A DNA stretch of 64,000 nt, taken from Sphaerolaimus hirsutus (lineage: Eukaryota > Nematoda > Chromadorea > Monhysterida > Sphaerolaimidae). Shown here in pieces: positions 30,973 to 42,084 of the stretch. A model generated the notes under the pieces. That model was given only the letters and a program-made list of their open reading frames with translations, did not search any database and was not told the DNA's origin. The stretch's first letter is position 1. Each line of letters begins with the position of its first letter. Where the stretch lies: positions 28,661,927 through 28,725,926 of the forward strand of contig OZ038451.1 of assembly GCA_964036195.1 (NCBI GenBank), in the 5' to 3' direction. A program made the translations under genes and the position numbers.

Positions 30973-31232
30973 TTATTTAATATCGAACCAAATATATCCA
31001 AGAGCTGGCACTTTGCCAACATTCACAGGGGGGTCCAAAAAATCATACCCATACTCATCATATTCAAATCTTTGCAGCAGACAAATTTTCACAATCGGAT
31101 TGTATGCAAAACTTGCACATTCATCCAAATGCACACACTGCATGCCACAAGTTTTCTGTGACACAAAGTTCAATGTTTTTAGAATGTGTTCATGAATAAT
31201 ATGTTCTCCAGTCAATTTCACAACAAATGTTG
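30973..31232 (-). CDS. Apple/PAN-like domain exon, truncated by an assembly gap
   Basis: The minus-strand frame runs out of the gap at 31232 and ends in TAA at 30973. The peptide shows C-GMQC, then C-ASFAYN and a later C-LLQ. That is the pattern of an apple/PAN module (Cys pair on a helix, then CxSFxYN, then CxL), as found in secreted or membrane proteins that bind sugars or proteins. The upstream splice site is in the gap. It may be the last exon of a gene, or, if an internal donor is used, part of the minus-strand gene at 6135-8531. In that case the retroelement would sit in its intron. The domain call is by pattern only. Confidence 0.5.
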
Positions 31233-31432
31233 NNNNNNNNNNNNNNNNNNNNNNNNNNNNNNNNNNNNNNNNNNNNNNNNNNNNNNNNNNNNNNNNNNNN
31301 NNNNNNNNNNNNNNNNNNNNNNNNNNNNNNNNNNNNNNNNNNNNNNNNNNNNNNNNNNNNNNNNNNNNNNNNNNNNNNNNNNNNNNNNNNNNNNNNNNNN
31401 NNNNNNNNNNNNNNNNNNNNNNNNNNNNNNNN
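31233..31432. other. Assembly gap (200 N)
   Basis: A run of exactly 200 N at the left edge of the satellite array, so the array length is not known. Confidence 0.99.
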
Positions 31433-34400
31433 GCCTCTGGGGAGGCTGTGGATTCTGAAAGAGGATGTTCTCAGCTTCGCAATGGTATAAAGTATAGCCG
31501 TTACGTCTCCTTAGTTCCGGCCTCACATGAGATGCAATCACCCAAGAGTAGTGCATGCAGCACGTTTTGCAATCTTAGGTATAAAATCGTGACGGTGAAC
31601 CTTCTTGAGAGTGGTAGATTCTGAAAGAGAATTTTCTCAGCTTTCCAATGGTATAGACCACAGCATTTAGTTTTTCCTGGTTCCGACCTCACATGTGATG
31701 CTATCGACCCTCTATTAGGCCACACAGCACGTTTTGAAATCTTAGGTATAAAAATGCTAATGCGAGCCTCTGGGGAGGCTGTGGATTCTGAAAGAGGATG
31801 TTCTTAGCTTCGCAATGGTATAAAATATAGCCGTTACGTCTCCTTAGTTCCGGCCTCACATGAGATGCAATCACCCAAGAGTAGTGCATGATGCACGTTT
31901 TGAAATCTTAGGTATAAAATCATGACGGTGAACCTTCTTGCGAGTGGTAGATTCTGAAAGAGAATTTTCTCAGCTTTCCAATGGTATAGACCACAGCATT
32001 TAGTTTTTCCTGGTTCCGACCTCACATTTGATGCTATCGACCCTCGATTAGGCCACACAGCACGTTTTGAAATCTTAGGTATAAAAATGCTAACGCGAGC
32101 CTCTGGGGAGGCTGTGGATTCTGAAAGAGGATGTTCTCAGCTTCACAATGGTATAAAATATAGCCGTTACGTCTCCTTAGTTCCGGCCTCACATGAGATG
32201 CAATCACCCAAGAGTAGTGCATGATGCACGTTTTGAAATCTTAGGTATAAAATCATGACAGTGAACCTTCTTGAGAGTGGTAGATTCTGAAAGAGAATTT
32301 TCTCAGCTTTCCAATGGTATAGACCACAGCATCTAGTTTTTCCTGGTTCCGACCTCACATTTGATGCTATCGACCCTCAATTAGGCCACACAGCACGTTT
32401 TGAAATCTTAGGTATAAAAATGCTAACGCGAGCCTCTGGGGAGGCTGTGGATTCTTAAAGAGGGTGTTCTCAGCTTCGCAATGGTATAAAATATAGCCGT
32501 TACGTCTCCTTAGCTCCAGCCTCACATGAGATGCAATCACCCAAGAGTAGTGCATGCAGCATGTTTTGAAATCTTAGGTATAAAATCGTGACAGTGAACC
32601 TTCTTGAGAGTGGTAGATTCTGAAAGAGAATTTTCTCAGCTTTCCAATGGTATAAACCACAGCATTTAGTTTTTCTTGGTTCCGACCTCACATGTGATGC
32701 TATCGACCCTCGATTAGGCCACACAGCACGTTTTGAAATCTTAGGTACGAAAATGCTAACGCGAGCCTCTGGGGAGGCTGTGAATTCTGAAAGGGAATGT
32801 TCTCAGCTTCGCAACGGTATAAAATATAGCTGTTACGTCTCCTTAGTTCCGGCCTCACATGAGATGCAATCACCCAAGAGTAGTGCATGCAGCACGTTTT
32901 GAAATCTTAGGTACAAAATCGTGACAGTGAACCTTCTTGAGAGTGGTAGATTCTGAAAGAGAATTTTCTCAGCTTTCCAATGGTATAGACCACAGCATTT
33001 AGTTTTTCCTGGTTCCGACCTCACATTTGATGCTATTGACCCTCGATTAGGCCACACATCACATTTTGAAATCTTAGGTATAAAAATGCTAACGCGAGCC
33101 TCTGGGGAGGCTGTGGATTCTGAAAGAGGATGTTCTCAGCTTTGCAATGGTAACAAATATAGCTGTTACGTCTCCTTAGTTCCAGCCTCACATGAGATGC
33201 AATCACCCAAGAGTAGTGCATGCAGCACGTTTTGAAATCTTAGGTATAAAATCATGACGGTGAACCTTCTTGAGAGTGGTAGATTCTGAAAGAGAATTTT
33301 CTCAGCTTTCCAATGGTATAGACCACAGCATTTAGTTTTTCCCGATTCCGACCTCACATTTGATGCTATCGACCCTCGATTAGGCCACACAGCACGTTTT
33401 GATGACTTAGGTATAAAAATGCTAACGCAAGCCTCTGGGGAGGCTGTGGATTCTGAAAGGGGATGTTCTCAGCTTTGCAACAGTATAAAATATAGCTGTT
33501 ACATCTCCTTAGTTCCGGCCTCACATGAGATGCGATCACCCAAGAGTAGTGCATGCAGCACGTTTTGAAATCTTAGGTATAAAATCGTGACGGTGAACCT
33601 TCTTGAGAGTGGTAGATTCTGAAAGAGAATTGTCTCAGCTTTCCAATGGTATAGACCACAGCATTTAGTTTTTCCCGATTCCGACCACACATTTGATGCT
33701 ATCGACCCTCGATTAGGCCACACAGCACGTTTTGAAATCTTAGGTATAAAAATGCTAACGCGAGCCTCTGGGGAGGCTGTGGATTCTGAAAGGGGATGTT
33801 CTCAGCTTCGCAACGGTATAAAATATAGCCGTTACATCTCCTAAGTTCTGGCCTCACATGAGATGCGTTCACCCAAGAGTAGTGCATGCAGCACGTTTTG
33901 AAATCTTAGGTATAAAATCGTGACGGTGAACCTTCTTGAGAGTGGTAGATTCTGAAAGAGAATTTTCTCAGCTTTCCAATGGTATAGACCACAGCATTTA
34001 GTTTTTCCTGGTTCCGACCTCACATGTGATGCTATCGACCCTCGATTAGGCCACACAGCACGTTTTGAATACTTAGGTATAAAAATGCTAACGCAAGCCT
34101 CTGGGGAGGCTGTGGATTCTGAAAGGGGATGTTCTCAGCTTCGCAACAGTATAAAATATAGCCGTTACATCTCCTTAGTTCCGGCCTCACATGAGATGCA
34201 ATCACCCAAGAGTAGTGCATGCAGCACGTTTTGAAATCTTAGGTATAAAATCGTGACCGTGAACCTTTTTGAGAGTGGTAGATTCTGAAATAGAATTTTC
34301 TCAGCTTTCCAATGGTATAGACCACAGCATTTAGTTTTTCCTGGTTCCGACCTCACATGTGATGCTATCAACCCTTGATTAGGCCACACAGCACGTTTTA

Positions 34401-35535
34401 AAATCTTAGGTATAAAAATGCTAACGCGAGCCTGTGGGGAGGCTGTGGATTCTGAAAGGGGATGTTCTCAGCATCGCAACGGTATAAAATATTGCCGTTA
34501 CGTCTCCTTAGTTCCGGCCCCACATGAGATGTGATCACCCAAGAGTAGTGCGCGCAGCATGTTTTGAAATCTTAGGTATAAATATGCTAACGCGAGCTTC
34601 TGGGGAGGCTGTGGATTCTGAAAGAGGATGTTCTCAGCTACGCAACGGTATAAAATATAGCCGTTACATCTCCTTAGTTCCGGCCTCACATGAGATGCAA
34701 TCACCCAAGAGTAGTGCATGCAGCACGTTTTGAAATCTTAGGTATAAAAATGCTAACGCGAGCCTCTGGGGAGGCTGTGGATTCTGAAAGGGGATGTTCT
34801 CAGCATCGCAACGGTATAAAATATTGCCGTTACGTCTCCTTAGTTCCGGCCTCACATGAGATGCAATCACCCAAGAGTAGTGCATGCAGCACGTTTTGAA
34901 ATCTTAGGTATAAAATCGTGACGGTGAACCTTCTTGAGAGTGGTAGATTCTGAAAGAGAATTTTCTCAGCTCTCCAATGGTATAGACCACAGCATTTAGT
35001 TTTTTCTGGTTCTGACCTCACATGCGATGCAATCACCCAAGAGTAGTGCGCACAACACTTTTTGAAATCTTAGGTATAAAAATGCTAACGCGAGCCTCTG
35101 GGGAGGCTGTGGATTCTGAAAGGGGATGTTCTCAGCTTCGAAACAGTATAAATTATAGCCGTTACGTCTCCTTAGTTCCGGCCTCACATGAGATGTGATC
35201 ACCCAAGAGTAGTGCGCGCAGCATGTTTTGAAATCTTAGGTATTAATATGCTAACGCGAGCTTCTGGGGAGGCTGTGGATTCTGAAAGAGGATGTTCTCA
35301 GCTACGCAACGGTATAAAATATAGCCGTTATGTCTCCTTAGTTCCGGCCTCACATGAGATGTGATCACCCAAGAGTAGTGCGCGCAGCATGTTTTGAAAT
35401 CTTAGGTATAAATATGCTAACGCGAGCTTCTGGGGAGGCTGTGGATTCTGAAAGAGGATGTTCTCAGCTACGCAACGGTATAAAATATAGCCATTACATC
35501 TCCTTAGTTTTGGCGTCAGTCTTGATGCGATCACC
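31433..35535. repeat. Satellite array: 166-bp monomers, mostly as 333-bp A-B dimers
   Basis: The A monomer starts GCCTCTGGGGAGGCTGTGG at 31433, 31766, 32099, 32432, 32765, 33098, 33431, 33764, 34096 and 34430 (spacing 332-334). Then A-A spacing of 166 appears at 34596 and 34762, one more dimer step to 35094, and A monomers at 35260 and 35426. The B monomer (GTGACGGTGAACCTTCTTG) is a diverged version sharing TTTTGAAATCTTAGGTATAAAA. The array enters the gap on the left and ends in a degenerate unit. Small frames that recur every 333 bp are periodicity, not genes. Confidence 0.97.
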
Positions 35536-35836
35536 TCATGTCACCATTCCATGCTAAAATGCTCAATTTTGCTATATATAAGAGGAAACAGAAAAAATGA
35601 AATATCATTTTTTTATCAGTGTTATACAAGCAACACTTTAAGAAAAGAAAATTTTTTTTGAGTGTCCAACTTTTGGCTACTGACTCGTAGACTGACTCTT
35701 ATATACTTAGATTCTGTCTTTCAAGGCAGGAAATCAGCCTGATATTACAGGGAATAGTACCTTACTGACAACTCGCTGCCAGCTAGGAGACAACAAGCTA
35801 ACAAGCAGTTGTTTACACTTGGCAGCGAGCTGTCAG
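35536..35836. other. Short non-coding interval
   Basis: AT-rich sequence, then a region with repeated CAGCTAGC and GAGCTGTCAGC words which continues at 36180-36440. No gene seen. Confidence 0.4.
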
Positions 35837-36178
35837 CATAGGCGGCGCAAGGTCCCAATTTTCACTTGTGACATTCACATTAGCCAAAATTTCACCTTGT
35901 GACACCTTTTTATTGAAGCCCTTATGTGAAGTTGGCTGCCAGCCAAAAATTTCGAAATCGCTATAAATATAATTAAAATGGACTACAAATAGGTATAACC
36001 ATGTAAATGGATTAAAATAGTGCAAATCTTAGCGATTTTGAGTCAATTTTGAGATTTCACTCTCGTTTGTACAATACACGTTTGTGAATGTCACAATGTG
36101 ACAGTGAAATTTCCGCTTGTGACACCACAAATTCCGCTTGTGACATTCACAAGCGTACAAGCACTTACGCCGCCTATG
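35837..36178. mobile_element. hAT-like MITE, CATAGGCGGCG family, 342 bp
   Basis: Ends CATAGGCGGCG and CGCCGCCTATG are flanked by the perfect 8-bp duplication GCTGTCAG (35829-35836 and 36179-36186). Eight bases is the hAT signature. Inside are repeated CTTGTGACATTCACAAGCG words. A second copy is at 56185-56344. Confidence 0.85.
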
Positions 36179-36186
36179 GCTGTCAG

Positions 36187-36460
36187 CATGCGGCAGCTTG
36201 CTGGCAGTGAGTTGTCAGCATGTGGCAGCGAGCTGGCAGCTAGCTGTAAAAGGCTGCAGTGTAGTTGGCAGCGAGCTGTCAGCTTGCTGAAAGCACATAT
36301 TTAATAAACACATTACAGCATTTAAAGAACATGTCAGCGAGCTGGCAGTGAGGTGCAAAAAAGTTGTCAGCGAGCTGAACCTGATTTTTGCTGCTTGGCA
36401 AGTGAACTGGTTGCGAGTTGTCAGCAAGGTACTTTCCCCCAGAACAAAGTCCTTGCAAAG
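36187..36460. repeat. Degenerate short tandem repeat of GAGCTGTCAGC type
   Basis: Words such as GCGAGCTGGCAG, GAGCTGTCAGC and GAGTTGTCAGC recur at irregular spacing of about 20-30 bp. Confidence 0.5.
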
Positions 36461-36500
36461 TGCCAAATTCAATTTCATAATAATAACGGTGCCCCACAGC

Positions 36501-36573
36501 GGTTCCATGGTGTAGTGGTTATCACGTCTGTCTAACACACAGAAGGTCCCCGGTTCGAGCCCGGGTGGAGCCA
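36501..36573 (+). tRNA. trnV-AAC: tRNA-Val (anticodon AAC)
   Basis: This 73-nt cloverleaf is complete. The acceptor is GGTTCCA with TGGAGCC and discriminator A (one G-U pair). The D arm starts GTGT. The anticodon stem is TCTGT/ACAGA around loop CTAACAC, with AAC at 36534-36536. The T arm is CCCGG-TTCGAGC-CCGGG. A and B boxes are intact (GTAGTGGTTATC and GGTTCGAGC), and a T-rich pol III terminator (CTTTCTTTTTG) follows within about 10 bases. There is no intron. It delivers valine at GTT and, by inosine wobble, GTC codons. It appears functional. Confidence 0.95.
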
Positions 36574-36659
36574 GCTTTCTTTTTGCACTTTTTTGACCAG
36601 TTAAAATAAATGGCGCAATTTTGTAGTTGATATAACACCACACTACTAAAAAATTTACG

Positions 36660-36905
36660 CATGCTTGCGCCGAAAAAAAAAAACATAAACAGGGTTGGCA
36701 AAATCTCAGAAAAGAATAAAAATAAAATAAAAATAAAATGGAAAATTGAAGAATAAAATAAAATAAAATAAAATGGAAAATTTCAAAATAAAAATAAAAA
36801 TTGTATAAAAATTCGAATTTTTGTAAAATTAATGTAAAATTGTATACAAATTCATATTTTTGTAAAAATTGTATAAAAATTCATATTTTTTGTAAAAAGT
36901 TTTTG
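36660..36905. repeat. AT-rich low-complexity tract
   Basis: AAATAAAATAAAAT runs and TTTTGTAAAAATTG repeats. A similar tract occurs at 38815-38990. Confidence 0.7.
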
Positions 36906-36956
36906 TTGTTGTTTGTAGTTCAACCTGTTCATTCGTGGAGCTGGGGCAGTCCCAAG

Positions 36957-37986
36957 TAACGATGGCAAACAGTCGGAAAAAAAGTATTTAAATTTTTAAG
37001 TGTTTTTTTCTGAAATGAATTTTCGAATTTTCGAATTTTTCTCCAAAATAATTTTTGAATTTCGAATTTAATTTTCGAATTTCGAATTTTCAAATCTTTT
37101 TTGGCAATTTTCGAATTTTTTTGGCTATTTTTCGAATTTTTTAAAATAATTTTCGAATTTTTTTTGAAGAATATTGAATCCGAAGCTTAAAACACAGAAT
37201 TTGGACTGTTTTAATGTTTTGATAACTTTTTAACCTTATTTTCACCATAATTAAGCATTAAAAATGGCGGAAGGAAGGAGTTATGGGGACCAGTGTGCTG
37301 CATTGCGTGTTTGCACATTGGCCCTACACACTCTAGTTTTCATGGTGACATGGGTGAAAACTGAAATGACGTCATGGCGACATTTAGGTTACTGTACGTT
37401 ATTGTATGCCAAATGTGTTTTTGTTTTCAAATTTTTTAATTTAAACTTTCATTCATTAAAATTAAATTGAATCACCCACTGTGATGATTAATTTACATTT
37501 GAAAATTTTTCAGTTTTCACTAGTGATGTGAAAAGTGCCAGAACTTTGGTGCCAAGCGCTATGGCGCTTTTCTGACCCCTAGCGCCAATTGCCAATGGCG
37601 CCAGAGCAAAATGGCGCCAAGTGCCAGAAGCGCCATGGTGTTCCAAAAACACATGTCAGACACAACAAATATTCAATTTTCATGACATGAAAGCCAGAAA
37701 ATTTTTGTCGGCACACGTGAAAGTGTAAACGCCGCTTAACGTTTCCCTTTTTCATACGCGCCGCGTATCAATTGTCATTTTATTTCACATGTTGAACTTG
37801 AGAGTGTATTTTTGCATTGAATTCCCTGAAAAATTCGAAAACTATTTTCGAATTTTCGAATTTTTTAAAAAATAAATCGATTTTTAAGTGTTTTTTCTAG
37901 GGGTGAAATAAAAATTCGAAAATTCCAAAAAAATTCGAAAATTCGAAAATGTTTTCGAATTTTCGAATCTTTTTTTGCCATCGTTA
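36957..37986 (+). mobile_element. hAT-like non-autonomous element, TAACGATGGCAAA family (complete copy)
   Basis: Ends TAACGATGGCAAA and TTTGCCATCGTTA are flanked by the perfect 8-bp duplication GTCCCAAG (36949-36956 and 37987-37994). Subterminal TTCGAATTTTCGAATT runs are typical of the family. The interior has no transposase and carries a GCGCC-rich block at 37525-37640. Confidence 0.88.
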
Positions 37987-38104
37987 GTCCCAAGCCATGT
38001 AAAGTGTCAAAATGTCAGATGAAATGGAATGGAAAGTGTCAATTTTCATGAAAATGTTAAGTAAAGTGTCAATTGTCATGACAAATATAAATTAAAGTGG
38101 AAAC

Positions 38105-38245
38105 TGTAAAGCAAATTGTATCCAAATCTTATCTTTTGTATCCAAATCTTGGTGTTTTTGTAACCAAATCTTATGTGAACATTTGGATACAAAAAACATA
38201 AGATTTGGATCCCAAAATATAATGTTTGGATACCAAAACATAAGA
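38105..38245. repeat. Small hairpin of AAATCTTATGTTTTGGATACA type
   Basis: TATCCAAATCTTATC and TAACCAAATCTTATG are followed by their inverse forms CATAAGATTTGGATCC within 140 bp. Confidence 0.55.
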
Positions 38246-38339
38246 CTGAGATACACAATTTACACTCTGCACAACATTTGTCATGACAATTATACTTTGC
38301 TTGACATTTAAGATGCCAATTGACTCTTTACTATGCTGG

Positions 38340-38590
38340 GCGGACATGATACTCTGCCGTCGCACTCATTTATGTCTCACGTTGGAAGCGTGCCAATGAT
38401 GATAAGCATGCGATTTTTGTATAAAACATGAAAAAATCATTGTTGTGAGTAAGTTAACGTTTAGCATACGAACAACGATTACTTTTCTCAACGTTTTATG
38501 AAAATAGCATGCATAAAAAAATCGTTGGCACGCTTCCACGGGGAACCACGCATGCAGGGTGTAAAGTAACTGGAGTATACATTTGTCACA
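38340..38590. repeat. Dispersed repeat, second copy of the 7725-7965 block
   Basis: CATGATACTCTGCCGTCG and TTGGAAGCGTGCCAATGAT at the left; TTGGCACGCTTCCACGGGGA, inverted, at the right. A copy is at about 7725-7965. Confidence 0.6.
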
Positions 38591-39055
38591 ACAAGTGACA
38601 CTTTGCATGATGTTTTACAAATGCGCCCAGCACACTCCAGTAATCCTTCTACTGAAAATGCAAACCATTCTTATCGATAATTGTAACACACTTGCAACTA
38701 GCTAACAATACCTACTGCATGCAACTTTTGCAAATTAATGGAAAAATTTGTTGCACGTTTTTCATCTTTAGGTCTTATTATCACATTTTTCTGACCTTGC
38801 ATGCAATATTCTAATTTTTTGTAAAATATCTGTACAATTTTTGTAAAATTTTTGTAAAATGGTCCATTTTATTATTTTATTATTATTTTGGAATAAAATA
38901 AAATAAAATAAATTGAAACAAGAATAAAATAAAAATAAAATACATTTGTATACAATTTTTATACAATTTGTATACAAATGATTTTTATAAAACCAACCCT
39001 GAACATAAATACCTAGTTGCCGTTATTAGGTGACCGCATTTTACAGTCTGAAATA

Positions 39056-39250
39056 CCGTATTTACTCGAATAAGTCCCTCGGGGAATTATTATTTCCTCA
39101 AAATTTTCAAGTATGTTTCCATCACACAACATACACATGTATGTCCAATTTCCATTTGTAGTGCACATTCCTTTGCATCCTTACTAGTTATGGAAAAGCA
39201 CTTTGGCGCTAGCGCCAGGCGCCAGCGCCATGGCGCTTTTCCATCACTAC
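39056..39250. repeat. Family B half-element and short GCGCC element
   Basis: CCGTATTTACTCGAATAAG at 39057 starts a family B MITE lacking its other end. At 39184-39249, TAGTTATGGAAAAGC and GCGCTTTTCCATCACTA enclose GCGCCAGGCGCC palindromes; the flanks do not show a clear 8-bp duplication. Confidence 0.55.
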
Positions 39251-39409
39251 TGGTGACTATTTCTGATTGAAGGCGACGCACGCGTCGCAAGCATCGCAAA
39301 TGCGACGCTTAGTTTACCGTGACGTTGCATACGACTCACCATGTTTATGTTTACTGGAAACAACACACATGAGGGCAAAAGTAGAATGCGTAAAATGATA
39401 TGTACTTAC

Positions 39410-39608
39410 CAGCGGGTTTGCGAATACGGATGTGTTTGCCATCCAGACTCCCCACACAGTTCGGCATCTGCCACAGTTTCCAGTATTGCTGCGCGAAATC
39501 TTTCATTTGCCCTAAATCACTCCCCATAGGTTTCAAGTGGTCCTTCAAAACTTTCACTATTCCGGTGGACACTTCGTCAATAATCATTCTAATCGTAGCG
39601 CCGGAAAT
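39410..39608 (-). CDS. HARBI1-like PIF/Harbinger nuclease exon
   Basis: On the minus strand the acceptor AACATTTACAG and the donor GTAAGTAC bracket 199 bp. The peptide ends with WQMPNCVGSLDGKHIRIRKP, the hallmark first-Asp block of the PIF/Harbinger DDE nuclease and of the domesticated HARBI1 (PNCxGxxDGKHIRI). Upstream, SGATIRMIIDEVSTGIVKVL matches the helix-turn-helix-like part that precedes it. The rest of the nuclease (later D and E, about 130 residues) should lie to the left. It is not seen before the GCGACGC-rich sequence at 39270-39310. So this is either a truncated transposon or one exon of a host gene with distant partners. Confidence 0.75.
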
Positions 39609-39766
39609 CTGTAAATGTTTTTCCAAAATACAATGAACTATAAAGCAATCTAAAAGCATGAAAAATGGTATCACCTGTGACTGGCCGGCACAATCTTCAA
39701 CTTCCCGGCCGTTGCCATTGAAAATTGCTTCGATATTTTGCTTCGTACTGTAATCTATGTTTACAG

Positions 39767-39907
39767 TATGAAAATGTGCAGACAAAAGAACCGCCGCCGA
39801 ACACTGAACAGCGCCCTACCGTGCCACAGCCGATCCGCCAATCGCGCGCCAGTACGAGGCCGCGCAATTGCCCTTTAGATGAGGAGCGCTACGCCAAACA
39901 ACTTGTG
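39767..39907 (+). CDS. Candidate exon E1 (phase 0) of a plus-strand gene
   Basis: The acceptor CTATGTTTACAG and the donor GTG/GTACGT bracket 47 phase-0 codons. The peptide is Pro/Arg-rich and disordered, then LDEERYAKQLV. The next exon candidate at 40151 joins in phase. It may be an early exon of the zinc-knuckle gene continuing at 41727, or the end of a separate gene; the second, Myb-like gene of a Harbinger element is another possibility. Confidence 0.5.
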
Positions 39908-40150
39908 GTACGTATTCGGTTCAATTGTGGTTTTCAGGTGTTGTACATGTTTCAATGTGCAGTGTCTACTAGACTTTAGTATTTCTACAGTAATTGATAT
40001 GTACAGTTCCCCAGTGTGCATATATATTTCTGGGAAACAGTTGGAAAGTTTTCTATAAGTTTACCATTACAGATGTTCACAGATGTAAACTGTTTACTTC
40101 TAAAAATTTTAAAAAATATAACAGTATACTGAAATTGCACACATTCTCAG

Positions 40151-40198
40151 GCGACCAATGAAGACTATTACGAGGAACTGGAGGATTTTGATGATTGA
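40151..40198 (+). CDS. Candidate exon E2, acidic C-terminus with stop
   Basis: After the acceptor CACACATTCTCAG, 15 phase-0 codons encode ATNEDYYEELEDFDD and then TGA. It joins E1 in phase. It could be an alternative terminal exon if E1 also splices to 41727. Confidence 0.5.
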   Translation, partial: ATNEDYYEELEDFDD

Positions 40199-40740
40199 AA
40201 TGTGTTTTTTTTGGTAATGTGAAAGGGGCGTGTGCCTCTGTGCATGTTTACCCCATGTGCATGTCAGCGGTATTCTACATGTTGACTTTCCACGAGGCTC
40301 CAGGGGATTGGGTAGACTCCTCTGGAGCGATTGATAGTTCTTAAAAATAAAACACATGGACTAGTGGTTTCAAAGGTGAAAATAGATAAAAAGTTATGGA
40401 AATTGTCGAATTTGAGTTAAAATTAGGGTCCACATGCACACTGGGTTTACATGCACAGAAGGCTTCAGTCATGTGAAAGTGCTGAAAGTAGTGAATACGT
40501 TTTAATGCAGTTTCTTAGCATTTTACGTTTTCATCCAGTTCCTTTTTTGTAACATTTCAATCATTCGCAAATTATCACATTTCAAAGTGAAAACGTTATG
40601 TACTTTTTTAGTTTCTTCCGTATACAATTGTCAAATTTCGCATTCTGAGATAGGTAAACAAGTTCTAAATTTTGCTCAAAAGTGTAACTCTTGTCAACAG
40701 CAATAGAGTCTTGTTTTTGTTTTTTCTTAGTTTTTGTTAC

Positions 40741-40965
40741 AGCGAGAAGGAGAATGATTTCTTTTTACAGTTTTAGATTTAAATTGAAAATTGGCAAGTA
40801 CAAAGTTTGCATTTTTTTTTGTCGCACTTCCTTGCATTTCTTTTTGTCGAAGCGAGAAGGAGAATGATTTCTTTTTACAGTTTTAGATTTAAATTGAAAA
40901 TTAGCGAGTACAAAGTTTGCATTTTTTTTTGTTGCACTTCCTTGCATTTCTTTTTGTCGAACTTC
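40741..40965. repeat. Tandem duplication, about 112-bp unit, two copies
   Basis: AGCGAGAAGGAGAATGATTT starts at 40742 and again at 40853, with near-identical sequence to TTTCTTTTTGTCGA in each. No coding frame is supported. Confidence 0.85.
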
Positions 40966-41284
40966 CATACAAATCACGTGTCCATGTAATCTTTAATTTT
41001 TCTATCCGTAACAACATGATGAAATCACGCAATAAATCTGTTGAGTAGATTTCAATTTGTAAATTGAAGTAAAAAGTAACAAAAACAAATTATCAACAGT
41101 CACGATAAAAAACGAAATATCAACAGTCACAATAAAGAACAAATGTTAGCAGACACACACAAACGTAATTGTCACGTCTAAATTGTCTACGTTTCGCAAC
41201 AAAGATACGTTAGGGAATTTGAAAAGTCTAAAAAAATTAGTTTACTGCTCACCTGATAAGTCTCAGGGAATAAATCCTTCCTTA

Positions 41285-41580
41285 TTTTTGGCTGTACGAC
41301 GCGTCGCGAGTCGCATACGACGCGTCGCGCGACGAAAGCGACGCGTCGCATAATCGTCACTTCCAGTTTACCCAGCTGTGTCACATTTGTGTGTAATCGT
41401 GCGACGCGTCGCACTTTTGTGACTTGCTGAAACAACTAACCCCAGAAAGTGAAACACCAACGTAAACTAAAGTACACACGTCGATCAAAAATGTAAACCG
41501 ACGCGCGACGCGTCGCGTTTCAGTTTACATTTTTGATCGACGTGTCGTGTTGGTAAACTAGCGTGAACAGCCACATTCTC
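41285..41580. repeat. CpG-rich palindromic repeat cluster (GACGCGTCGC)
   Basis: GACGCGTCGC occurs at least six times in 230 bp. A larger hairpin follows: ACGTCGATCAAAAATGTAAA pairs with its inverse across a GACGCGTCGCG centre (41478-41545). Similar words occur at 39270-39310, on the far side of the HARBI1-like exon, so they may be terminal sequences of a Harbinger element. Confidence 0.6.
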
Positions 41581-41585
41581 CATCA

Positions 41586-41709
41586 TTGTGGGGGGGGGGG
41601 GGGGGATTATTCAAGTGGGGGAATTATATTTTCCTCACTCGTCTAGCAGGGGGTATTATTCGAGGGGGGAATTATTCAAGTGGGGGGAATAATTCAAGTA
41701 AATACGATA
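41586..41709. repeat. Family B MITE remnant with a long G run
   Basis: An 18-base G run is followed by AATTATTCAAGTGGGGGGAA and ends AATTCAAGTAAATACGATA, the right end of family B. Confidence 0.6.
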
Positions 41710-41726
41710 TTCAAATACCCATCCAG

Positions 41727-41909
41727 CCCGCCTTGCGCGCACTCGAAGTAAAAATCGCAAGCAGAAAACAGCAGAAGCAGCAGCAAAAGCGCCGACTTGA
41801 CCACTGGAATAAGACACAAAACTCAGCCAGAGTTGAACTGACGTCATCAAATTTAGTGGTGCACAGTTCCGATGGAACACCGGTAGCCAAGAAAGCGAGG
41901 AAGGAACAG
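41727..41909 (+). CDS. Zinc-knuckle gene, exon E3
   Basis: The acceptor ATACCCATCCAG and the donor GAACAG/GTGCGT enclose exactly 61 codons, phase 0 at both ends. The peptide is basic and low-complexity: SRKQQKQQQKRR, then a Ser/Thr stretch and AKKARKEQ, which could serve as nuclear or nucleic-acid-binding basic patches. The exon is grouped with the zinc-knuckle exons at 50322 and 52955 by strand and by the shared phase-0 pattern of all five exons. The first exon of the gene has not been found. Confidence 0.6.
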
Positions 41910-42084
41910 GTGCGTTTTACCGGTGTCTTGTGAAAAAATATGTTTTTCGTTCTGATGAAAAAGAAGTGTTTGCGCAGAACTACTCTGTAAGGTGATGATT
42001 TTTGGAAACTGAAAATGTGTCAGCGCTTTGAAAAATGATCATTTAATGGCACTTTCGTTGTATACATCCACTCCAAAAAGCATA

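Noticed and set aside
31501..35557. Many similar 60-75-codon frames spaced by 333 or 166 bp on the minus strand
   Set aside because: They follow the satellite period exactly, have no splice sites or domains, and change with each unit; they are repeat shadows.
35813..36025. A 70-codon minus-strand frame near the tRNA
   Set aside because: Lies inside the CATAGGCGG MITE and has no domain.
37264..37470. A 68-codon frame starting with ATGGCGG
   Set aside because: Within the TAACGATGG element, and its middle is part of a dispersed CTAGTTTTCA repeat also seen at 60100-60340.
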